Below, one piece after another: positions 42,730 through 49,821 of a stretch of 64,000 nucleotides of DNA. Numbering within the stretch: the stretch's first letter is position 1; each line of letters begins with the position of its first letter. The stretch lies in assembly GCF_000429825.1 (NCBI RefSeq), contig NZ_AUCP01000014.1, positions 44,421 through 108,420 on the forward strand, given 5' to 3'. Both the position numbers and the translations under genes were made by a program. The notes below the pieces were generated by a model. That model was not told where the DNA came from. It saw only the letters and a list, made by a program, of their open reading frames with translations, and did no database searches. Source of the DNA: Cohnella thermotolerans DSM 17683. Lineage in GTDB: Bacteria; Bacillota; Bacilli; Paenibacillales; Paenibacillaceae.

Positions 42730-44103
42730 TTACTTTTTGTTGTCTTTGTCGATGATGGCTTGCAAATTGGCGTTCGCTTTATCCGCCACGGCTTGAATGT
42801 CCTTCTCGCCCGTGATGACTCTCATGACGACTTCGCCGACGGCGTCGCGCGCTTCCCCGACCGTGATGACGACCGGACGGTCATGGTCGACGCCGTTTTT
42901 CATGGATTCTTTAATGACTTGCACCAGTTCGGCCGGGAACGATTGGGTCGCTTCCGGAGTGTCCCATACCGACGTGCGGGCGCCCGGATTGCCTTTTTGC
43001 TGCTGTTTCAACACGATCTCTTTGCTGGTCGCCCATTTGATGAACTCCCAAGCTGCATCCTTGTGCTCCGTCCTCGCGTTGATGGACAATCCCCATGCCG
43101 TTACGTTCGTCGGCTTGGAGCCTGCGGCGCCGGCCGGGAATGGCGCAAAGCCGACTTTGTCGCCGATTTTCGATTTCGCCGGATCGGTGGCGTTCGTGTA
43201 CAGGGAGTCTACGTCCGTCAGGAAAGCGACTTTGCCTTGCGCGAAAATGCCGAACGCTTGCGGCCAGGACATATTGAGCACCCCGGGAGGGCCGTAATCC
43301 TTGAGCAGCGTGCCGTATGTCGTCATCGCCTTCACGGCTTCGGGCGTGTTGATCGTCGCTTTGCCGTCCTTCATGAAGTCCCCGCCCTCGGAGTAGATGT
43401 ACGAGGACAGCTGGGTGACGAGCGGAGAGCGCTGACCGCGCGCGACGAAGCCGTACATTTCCGCGCCCGGATCGTGCAGCTTCTTGGCTGCCGCGACAAG
43501 CTCGTCGATCGTCTTCGGCACCGGGATGTTCGCTTTTTCCAGCAAGTCTTTGCGGTAGTACAAAATTTCCCGCTCCGTAATGATCGGAATGCCGGCCAGC
43601 TTGCCGTCCACCGTCGTCGTGCCGACGGCCGAAGGGGAGATGTCCTTGAAGTCGTAGTCCGCATCTTGGTTGACGTACTCGTCAAGCGGCGCTACCCAGC
43701 CGTTCTTGAAGAACAATTGGCCTTCTTGGAGCGGACGGTACATGAACACGTCCGGCGTCGACGATCCCGCCGTGAATTGAACGGTCAGCTTTTGCGTCAG
43801 CTGGTCTTCGAAGTAGTTTTCCACTTTGACTTTGATGCCCGTTTGGGCTTCAAAATCCGGCAGGAGCGGCGTAAGCGCTTCCGACCATGGGTGATTGGCG
43901 GTGACCAGCGTTATCGTCTGGCCTGCGAACGGTTTGTCTCCGGCCGCCGAAGTTGCGGCCGCCGAAGTTGCGGTCGCCGTCGTTTCCGCAGTCGCTGCTG
44001 ACGGCGACGTCGACGCTTGCGGCGCAGAATTGCTGCCGCAGCCAGCCAGCATGCCGGCCGTTACGACAATCGCTGCGCTTGTTCCGAACAACTTCTTTTT
44101 CAT
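42730..44103 (-). CDS. Carbohydrate ABC transporter substrate-binding lipoprotein (CUT1)
   Basis: A 457-residue receptor. The signal peptide ends in GMLAGC, a lipobox. A threonine/alanine-rich linker with short repeats (AATSAAATSAA, about 40-58) leads to the SBP_bac_1 domain (FAGQTITLVTANHPWSEALT, PDVFMYRPLQEGQLFFKNGW, WGLSINARTEHKDAAWEFIK). The ATG follows AGGGGG. It heads the operon with two permeases, YesMN pair, SDR and DgoD. Ligand is unknown; the enzymes suggest a galacturonate/galactonate-type saccharide. Confidence 0.9.
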   Translation of the reverse strand: MKKKLFGTSAAIVVTAGMLAGCGSNSAPQASTSPSAATAETTATATSAAATSAAGDKPFAGQTITLVTANHPWSEALTPLLPDFEAQTGIKVKVENYFEDQLTQKLTVQFTAGSSTPDVFMYRPLQEGQLFFKNGWVAPLDEYVNQDADYDFKDISPSAVGTTTVDGKLAGIPIITEREILYYRKDLLEKANIPVPKTIDELVAAAKKLHDPGAEMYGFVARGQRSPLVTQLSSYIYSEGGDFMKDGKATINTPEAVKAMTTYGTLLKDYGPPGVLNMSWPQAFGIFAQGKVAFLTDVDSLYTNATDPAKSKIGDKVGFAPFPAGAAGSKPTNVTAWGLSINARTEHKDAAWEFIKWATSKEIVLKQQQKGNPGARTSVWDTPEATQSFPAELVQVIKESMKNGVDHDRPVVITVGEARDAVGEVVMRVITGEKDIQAVADKANANLQAIIDKDNKK

Positions 44104-44134
44104 AGCTGAACCCCCTAAGTGAGCGTGTAGGTTG

Positions 44135-44208
44135 TTACACTCTCATCATAAAACTCCCAAATGTAAGAAGATATAACCGAGATTTAACTTCGATAACGAA
44201 ACATTAAT
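44135..44208 (-). promoter_or_regulatory. Promoter of the sugar-importer/dgoD operon (conserved element, copy 1)
   Basis: Read on the minus strand: ATTAATGTTTCGTTATCGAA, then GTTAAA-TCTC-GGTTATAT, then -10 TATGAT (44150-44145) and GTGTAA. The same blocks occur at the same spacing at 47493-47566. The -35 is poor, and TTCG-TTAT-CGAA is an inverted repeat. This is the pattern of an activator-dependent promoter, possibly for the YesN-type regulator. Confidence 0.65.
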
Positions 44209-44219
44209 GAGTTTTTAAT

Positions 44220-45395
44220 CTATCGAACGCGATGATGCAACGCGCTGCGGTACAATCGGTTCATGTCTTCCACGATGACAGCCGAATGGATGGATTCACC
44301 CGCCGCGCGCCGCTTGAGCGCTTCGTGCAGCAGAACGCCGGCTTGCTCCTGGAAGGTCGGGAATGCCTCGTTGCGCGGCCGCATATAGCTTAATTCCATC
44401 GTGCGAAGGGTGCTCGCGAAGAAATCGCCGCAGGCAGCGTTCGCTGCCTTATCCCCCCATGCAGCCGCATGGCCCGGCTGTCCGCCGCTCTCGACGTAGA
44501 GCGTGCGCTGCACATCGCCGCGGGCCGCAAACATGGCGAATTCGACCGACAGCCCGATGTTCGCGGAATAGGCGGACACGGCCATCCCGACGCCGCCAAG
44601 CAAGCTGCCTCGCGGCTCCCGGGAGATCGCAGGGATGTCGGCGAATCGCAGCAGACGGCTCGCCAAGCTCTTGCGGGCGTAGTTCGTGTAGCCGAACGCG
44701 AGCGGAACGTAAGCGATCTCGTCCCCCGACGACATCCGGTCGTACATCTGAATCGGGTTGGAATGAAGCGATGAAGCGTGCAAATGCGGCAGCAGCTCGA
44801 ACATGAGGCCGATTGCCGCTTCGCCGATAACGCTATCGACGCCGCTCTCTTCGTCGAAGAAGCCCGGTCCGTCGATGCCGGCGCACAAGCTCAGGAAGCT
44901 GCACATGGCGTCCGTCGGGCAGAGCGGCCATCCTACCCGGCTTCCGTTCGGTCCTTGCGGCGACTTGGCCAGCTCCAGCACCTCCTGCCAAGTATGCGGC
45001 ACGTCCCGCGCGTCCAGCAAGTCCGGGCGAAACGCCGCCACCTGGGCGGCGGCGTCGACGGCGAGCGCCCACTGCCGGCCGTTCCACCGGTAGCTGCGAT
45101 GGCTAGGGCCGACGGAATTGGCGTCCTGGTCATGCAAATACGGCTCCGGAACGTATTCGTCCAGCGGCACGAGCGCATTTTGTCTCGCGGCCATCCCGAC
45201 ATGGGGATGATCGATCAGGATGATATCGTATTCCCGCGCCAGAAGTTCGACGGGATAATCGCCGAAATCTTTCAGGGAACGGCGATCCCACGCAATGTCG
45301 AATTCCGGATGCGTCTCGCGGAATTTCGCCGCCGCCGCTTCGAGTGGCAAGTAGCCCCTGGGATGATTCCAAGTCATGCCTTTCAGTTTACCCAT
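44220..45395 (-). CDS. Signal-less extracellular-solute-binding-protein homologue
   Basis: I start this at ATG 45395 (MGKLKGMTWNHPRGYLPLEA), 8 nt after GGAGG, giving 391 residues. The body matches CUT1-type SBP_bac_1 proteins: YDIILIDHPHVGMAARQNAL and ALVPLDEYVPEP. There is no signal peptide or lipobox: the first residues lead straight into the fold. It follows a CoA-transferase and an enoyl-CoA hydratase gene rather than permeases, so a cytoplasmic binding or enzyme-accessory role is likely. I know of no defined function. Confidence 0.8.
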   Translation of the reverse strand: MGKLKGMTWNHPRGYLPLEAAAAKFRETHPEFDIAWDRRSLKDFGDYPVELLAREYDIILIDHPHVGMAARQNALVPLDEYVPEPYLHDQDANSVGPSHRSYRWNGRQWALAVDAAAQVAAFRPDLLDARDVPHTWQEVLELAKSPQGPNGSRVGWPLCPTDAMCSFLSLCAGIDGPGFFDEESGVDSVIGEAAIGLMFELLPHLHASSLHSNPIQMYDRMSSGDEIAYVPLAFGYTNYARKSLASRLLRFADIPAISREPRGSLLGGVGMAVSAYSANIGLSVEFAMFAARGDVQRTLYVESGGQPGHAAAWGDKAANAACGDFFASTLRTMELSYMRPRNEAFPTFQEQAGVLLHEALKRRAAGESIHSAVIVEDMNRLYRSALHHRVR

Positions 45396-45414
45396 GGTCC
45401 ACACCTCCGTCCGA

Positions 45415-46604
45415 TCAGTCGAGAACGCCGTTTTGCTTCAAGGACGCGATCGTTTCGTCCGAATAGCCGAGCTCCCGCAAAATCTCCTCATTGTGTTCGC
45501 CGATCCGCGGGGGATGACGGCGGATGTCGCCCGGCGTCTCGCTGAATTTCACGGGAATGTTCACCGTGCGCACCGTTCCGGCCGTTGGATGCTCATAGGA
45601 AGCAAACGCTTCCAGGTGGATCGCCTGCGGATCCTGCTCGACTTCCAAATGGTTTTTCACTTCGGACACCCACATGTCCCGCGCCAGCATCTTGTCCACC
45701 CAATACGCCGTCGTCTGCTTCACGATGGTTGCCTGAATGCGGAAGAACATTCGTCGCGCTTGTCATACAACGTCTGCGGATCGTCATAGGCGATTAAGCC
45801 TTCGTCGCCCAGCACTTCCGCCAGCACCGGGATCGGATTAACCGAGATGCACATGTAGCCGTCCGCCGTGCGGTAGATGCCGAACGGCGCGGATTGGCCC
45901 GGATGGGCGATGCCGGATTGCGGGCGCTCGAACAGCTTGCCCGAATTGAGCGTGACGGCAAATTCCTGCAGCTGGTGCGTCAGCAAACATTGGAACAGGT
46001 TGATTTCCAGCTTCTGTCCTTTGCCGGTTTTCTCTCTGTAATACAAGGCCGACAACAGCCCGTACACGATGTTGTATGCGCCGAGCTGATCGGCAATGCC
46101 CGTGCCGAGCGGCATCGGCGGGTCCTCCTTGCGTCCCGTTAGCGTCATCAGTCCGGAAAGCGATTGGATCATCAAATCCTGGCCCGGACGATCGGCATAC
46201 GGGCCGTCCTGACCGTAGCCGGTGCTGGAGCAATAGATAATGCGCGGATTGATTTGCTTGAAATTCTCGTAGCCGAATCCGAGCTTGGCCATGATGCCGG
46301 GACGGAAATTCTCCACGACGATGTCGCACTCGGCGGCCAATTTGTAGACGATCTCCTTGGCTTCCGCCGACTTCAAATCAAGGGCGAGCGACCGTTTGTT
46401 CCGGTTGAACGCCATGTAGCAAGGCGATTCGGTGCCGCCGAGCCAATATTTCAAGAACGTCCACGCCCGGTAGCTGTCGCCCGTGCCTCTGCGTTCGATC
46501 TTGATCACGTCCGCGCCGAGATCGCCCAGCATTTGCGTAGCGAACGGTCCTTGCAATAGATGCGTAAAATCCAATATTTTAATGCCGGAAAGCGCTTTGT
46601 CCAT
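45415..46604 (-). pseudogene. CaiB/BaiF-family CoA-transferase, frameshifted
   Basis: Two overlapping frames together make one family III CoA-transferase of about 395 residues. The first (46604 down to 45720) covers LSGIKILDFTHLLQGPFATQ, the catalytic aspartate in PGQDLMIQSLSG (about 143) and LEINLFQCLLTHQL, then runs into CSSAFRQPS and stops. The second (45750 to 45415) resumes with MFFRIQATIVKQTTAYWVDK and ends RELGYSDETIASLKQNGVLD. The junction reads GACGAATG where GACGA(A/G)ATG is expected, so one base is missing near 45752. It may be a real mutation or a sequencing error; the rest of the gene is intact. Confidence 0.85.
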
Positions 46605-46648
46605 CGTCCATCCTCCTCTGGCGATCGCTTCCGAAAGCGTTAGAACGC

Positions 46649-47437
46649 TTATTTGCCTTGGAACCGGGGCGTCCGCTTCTCGATGAACGCAGCGATCCCT
46701 TCTTGGCCGTCCTCGCTGTGAAACAAGTTGGCAAGGTAAGATCGGTCATACGCTTGGGCGGTTTCCAAGCTCGCGTCCCGTCCCTCGTCAATTAATTTCT
46801 TGAGCGCCTGCACGGCCAGCGGCGCCTGACCCGCCAGCATGCGGGCGAACGCGGCGGCGGTATCCATCAGCTTGTCCGGCTCCGTCACCTGATTGACGAA
46901 CAGCAGCGACTTGCCTTCTTCCGCCGTCAGAAACCTTCCGCTCATCGTCAATTCCTTGGCGACGAACGGACCTACGATACGGGCGATCTTCTGAACGCCG
47001 CCTCCGCCGGGCACGAGTCCCAGCTTCACTTCCGGGAGCCCGAACTTCGCCTTCTCCGAAGCGATGACGATGTCGCAGGAGAGCGCCAGCTCGAAGCCTC
47101 CTCCGAGCGCATAGCCGTTCACGGCGGCAATGACCGGCTGCGGACACGTCTCGATCGCGCGGTACATTTCTCTGCCTTTCTGCTGGAAGGCGAAAAATTG
47201 CCCGATATCGAAGCTGCCGTATCCTTCGATATCCGCTCCGGCCATAAACCCTTTGCCCGTACCGGTCAAGACGACGGCCCGCACGTCCGCGCGCTCCCGG
47301 ATTCGCAGAAAGCAATCCGTCAGTTCCGCCATCATGCCGTCGTTCATCGCGTTCAGCTTCTCTTCCCGGCGAATCGTCACGAAGAGCACGCCATCCTGCA
47401 CTTGTCGCTCCAAGTACCTGTAAGATGACCCTGTCAT
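46649..47437 (-). CDS. Enoyl-CoA hydratase/isomerase family protein
   Basis: A 262-residue crotonase. The oxyanion-hole segment GKGFMAGADIEGYG and both catalytic glutamates are present: E116 in LGGGFELALSCDI and E136 in FGLPEVKLGLVPGGGG. It should hydrate a 2-enoyl-CoA. As first gene of an operon with a CoA-transferase it would act on an acid activated by CoA transfer. It begins about 56 bp after a conserved promoter element. Confidence 0.92.
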   Translation of the reverse strand: MTGSSYRYLERQVQDGVLFVTIRREEKLNAMNDGMMAELTDCFLRIRERADVRAVVLTGTGKGFMAGADIEGYGSFDIGQFFAFQQKGREMYRAIETCPQPVIAAVNGYALGGGFELALSCDIVIASEKAKFGLPEVKLGLVPGGGGVQKIARIVGPFVAKELTMSGRFLTAEEGKSLLFVNQVTEPDKLMDTAAAFARMLAGQAPLAVQALKKLIDEGRDASLETAQAYDRSYLANLFHSEDGQEGIAAFIEKRTPRFQGK

Positions 47438-47492
47438 TCCATCATCCCCCTTTGCTCGAAATAACGGTGCCTCTTCCTTCTGCTTCCAAGGG

Positions 47493-47566
47493 TTACACCC
47501 TCATCTTAAATTCGCATGTTGCCGGAATATATAACCGATCTTTAACTTCGATAACGAAACATTAAT
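47493..47566 (-). promoter_or_regulatory. Promoter of the enoyl-CoA hydratase/CoA-transferase operon (conserved element, copy 2)
   Basis: On the minus strand ATTAATGTTTCGTTATCGAA, GTTAAA-GATC-GGTTATAT, -10 TAAGAT (47508-47503) and GTGTAA. Blocks and spacing equal those at 44135-44208 (74 bp each). Sequence between the blocks differs, so the matching parts appear to be under selection or recently copied. Confidence 0.65.
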
Positions 47567-47569
47567 CGA

Positions 47570-47950
47570 TTGGTCCTGCTGACCCATTTGGCGGACTGGC
47601 AGGCGCATGTCCTTGTCGGAGAAGTCGCCGACATTGAGCTTCAAGCGATCGACTCGACTTGCTCGCCTCAGGAACTGGCGCATCTTCTACAATACGGCAC
47701 CGTTCATGGCGAATGGAGTACGGAGGTTCACGCTGAGGGGAACGAATTGGTGGCGAACGGCCGGCGCGTAACCGTCATTTCCGAGAGAAATCCCGAGCTG
47801 CTTCCATGGCGGGAGTACGGGATCGAACTGGCAGTGGACGCCACGGGCAAATTCAAAGAGCGTTCGGGCATGGAAAAGCATCGGCTGGCGGGAGAGGGGA
47901 AAGTACTGATTACCGCCCCGGGCCATCGGGTCGGCCTGGATTACGTCAGT
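47570..47950 (+). pseudogene. Fragment of glyceraldehyde-3-phosphate dehydrogenase (GapB-like)
   Basis: The frame encodes an internal piece of the NAD-binding domain: AIDSTCSPQELAHLLQYGTV, HGEWSTEVHAEGN, VISERNPELLPW, and ELAVDATGKFKERSG with KVLITAPG. The N-terminal GFGRIGR motif and the whole catalytic domain with the active cysteine are missing; after about 47930 the frame reads unrelated sequence. It adjoins the enoyl-CoA hydratase promoter, so a rearrangement end lies near 47567. Confidence 0.7.
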
Positions 47951-48059
47951 TGTTCGCCGTATCGGATTCCGATGGCGCGCATTGCCGCCGCGCAAGCGGC
48001 CATTGAACACAAAAGATCGACAGCGAAGATAAAAGCGGTGTGACGCCGCGCGGGAATCG

Positions 48060-48066
48060 GATACAA
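48060..48066 (+). promoter_or_regulatory. Possible -10 box of ccpN
   Basis: GATACAAT ends here, with the last six bases TACAAT close to consensus. A recognisable -35 is missing (GTGTGA at about 48039-48044 is the nearest candidate). If used, translation must start downstream of the GTG at 48040. Confidence 0.35.
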
Positions 48067-48081
48067 TGGATAGGTGCGAAC

Positions 48082-48747
48082 TTGTACCGGGAGGGAACCA
48101 AGATCGAACTGTCCCCCCGCCAGTTGGAAATCGTCGGACTCGTCCAGAAGCACGCTCCGGTTACCGGAGAACAGATTGCCGAGCTGCTCGGAACCACACG
48201 GCCTGCCATCCGTTCCGATTTGATGCTGCTAGTCATGCTGGGCTACCTGGATGCCAAACCCAAAGTCGGGTACTTTCTCGGCTCTGCCGTCGTCAAGCAG
48301 CAGTCGGCAGCGGTCGAGGTGACCGGGATGAGGGTGAAGGACGTGATGGGAATTCCCGTTACGCTGCGGGAGACGGCGACCGTAAGCGACGCCGTCGTCA
48401 CCCTGTTCCTGGAGAACGTGGGAAGCCTCATCGTTGCGGACGCCGCCGGAGCGCTCGTCGGCATTGTGTCCCGCAAGGATCTGCTCAAGGTGACGCTCGG
48501 CAATGCCCAGGCCGCAACCGTTCCGCTCAGCATGGTCATGACCCGATATCCCAATGTCGTGACCGTATCGCCGGTCGATACGGTGCTTGACGCCATCCGC
48601 AAGATGATCGAGCATCAAGTGGACGGACTGCCTGTCGTCCAGCCTCTGCATCCTTCGGAAGGAACCGCCAAGGTCGAAGCGATCGGACGAATTACGAAGA
48701 CCACCGTAACCAGGCTGCTCCTTCAATCGACTGCGGGAGAACTTTAG
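48082..48747 (+). CDS. ccpN: CcpN-like transcriptional repressor (HTH plus two CBS domains)
   Basis: The protein begins with a DeoR/HTH_11-like helix-turn-helix (IELSPRQLEIVGLVQKHAPV, TGEQIAELLGTTRPAIRSDL), followed by GYLDAKPKVGYFLG and two CBS domains (about 75-220) with VSRKDLLKVTLGN, VMTRYPNVVTVSPVDTVLDA and GLPVV. This is the layout of Bacillus CcpN (YqzB), which represses gapB and pckA during glycolysis. The start is unclear: TTG 48082 is used here, GTG 48040 would lie upstream of a TACAAT box, and the best ribosome site (GGGAGGG, 48089-48095) precedes an ATC codon at 48103. A yqfL fragment follows, as in Bacillus. Confidence 0.82.
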   Translation: MYREGTKIELSPRQLEIVGLVQKHAPVTGEQIAELLGTTRPAIRSDLMLLVMLGYLDAKPKVGYFLGSAVVKQQSAAVEVTGMRVKDVMGIPVTLRETATVSDAVVTLFLENVGSLIVADAAGALVGIVSRKDLLKVTLGNAQAATVPLSMVMTRYPNVVTVSPVDTVLDAIRKMIEHQVDGLPVVQPLHPSEGTAKVEAIGRITKTTVTRLLLQSTAGEL

Positions 48748-48761
48748 GAGGCGATGGGAAT

Positions 48762-48943
48762 TTGGACATTCAGCGAAATACGATTTTCGTATGCTCCGAC
48801 TCGGTCGGAGAGACGGCCGAAGCCGTCGTCAGAGCGACCGCCCGGCAATTCGACGCGGAGCAGGTGAACATCCGGCGCTGGGCCCATATCAAATCGGAAG
48901 AGGAAATTCGTCTCCTGATGGAAGAAGCGGCCCGGAGCGGATG
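48762..48943 (+). pseudogene. yqfL-like pyruvate,phosphate dikinase regulatory protein, truncated
   Basis: TTG 48762 opens DIQRNTIFVCSDSVGETAEA, then VVRATARQFDAEQVNIRRWA and HIKSEEEIRLLMEEAARSG. This is the N-terminus of the PPDK/PEP-synthase regulatory kinase/phosphorylase family (about 270 residues). After about 60 codons the sequence turns into the antisense of a transposase. The ccpN-yqfL order equals Bacillus, so an insertion or deletion involving an IS256-type element removed the rest. Confidence 0.8.
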
Positions 48944-49550
48944 GAACGTACCAGGCCGCCGTGGTCATCGGAGACAATGAGGTCTACACCCCGAAGGCCG
49001 CGTGTTTTCAGCCAGCTAAAGAATTCCGTCCAGCTTTCTTCAGACTCGGTATCGCCCAGCATGAGGCCTAATACTTCGCGATGTCCGTCGGTATTGATAC
49101 CAATCCCGAGCATGACGCCGCGGGATCGCACACGGCCTTCCTCCCGGACTTTCAAGTAGAGTGCATCAACCAGCACAAAAGGAAATGGGCTGTCCGACAA
49201 CGGATTTCGAGAACTCTGTACCGCACAGCTCCTCGGTGACCTCAGAGACTTTTCGTGTGGAGACACCGATAACGACCATTTCCATCATGGTGAGGATGAA
49301 GGCTTGTTCGCGCTGGTAACGGGCAAACGGTTCCGTCGTAAACTTGCCGCCACGGATGCGCGGTACACTCAACGTGATGGTGCCGATGCGCGTATGTAGT
49401 GGATGGGGATAGGTGCCATTGCGATAACCTCGCCGATGTTCAGTACGTTCATAACGCTGCGCATCCAATTGTTCGGTCACCTGCGCTTGTAAGATTTGGT
49501 TCGGTACCGATTCCAGCAACTTTGCGACACCGGCATCTTGCGCATTTATA
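48944..49550 (-). mobile_element. IS256-family transposase remnant
   Basis: Two frames on the minus strand cover parts of one transposase. The upstream frame has AQRYERTEHRRGYRNGTYP, TRIGTITLSVPRIRGGKFTT, GVSTRKVSEVTEELCGTEFS. The second has FPFVLVDALYLKVREEGRVR, SRGVMLGIGINTDGHREVLG and WLKTRGLRGVDLIVSDDHGG. About 20 codons between the two (after SKS) are deleted with loss of frame, and everything after DDHGGLV is gone, including the last catalytic glutamate. It is inactive. Its 3' end is joined to the yqfL fragment. Confidence 0.85.
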
Positions 49551-49556
49551 GTGCGC

Positions 49557-49723
49557 CACAGAAATTCGTCATCCTCCAAGAAATTGAATGCGGCCAGATA
49601 GGCGTTAAGGCAGCAGCAAAAAAATACGGCATTGCAAAACAACTTTGGCGAAATGGCGGCGCCGTTATGAGGTGTACGGATACGAAGAGTTAGAAATTCG
49701 AATCCGCCGCCAGGAATTGTAAG
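49557..49723 (+). mobile_element. IS3-type OrfA (helix-turn-helix) remnant
   Basis: The plus strand encodes QKFVILQEIECGQIGVKAAA then KKYGIAK, and one frame later TTLAKWRRRYEVYGYEELEI and a stop. Together this is the N-terminal HTH of an IS3/IS150-type transposase; one A is missing in GCAAAACAA. The piece abuts the IS256 remnant of opposite strand, so two elements have been inserted and eroded at one spot. Confidence 0.65.
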
Positions 49724-49821
49724 TGGTCAATTTATGTCTTTACACTTCAAAGTTGATTATACAGAAAAAAGGCACAGCTTCCTCAATAAACTTGAGTAAC
49801 TGTACCTTCTTTGCTTTTGAT

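Noticed and set aside
43930..43990. Short tandem repeats (GCCGCCGAAGTTGCG units) that could look like a repeat element
   Set aside because: They encode the alanine/threonine-rich linker after the lipobox of the binding protein, a usual low-complexity region.
47570..48043. Intact GapDH gene
   Set aside because: Neither the N-terminal GFGRIGR motif nor the catalytic cysteine domain is present; only a fragment of the NAD domain matches.
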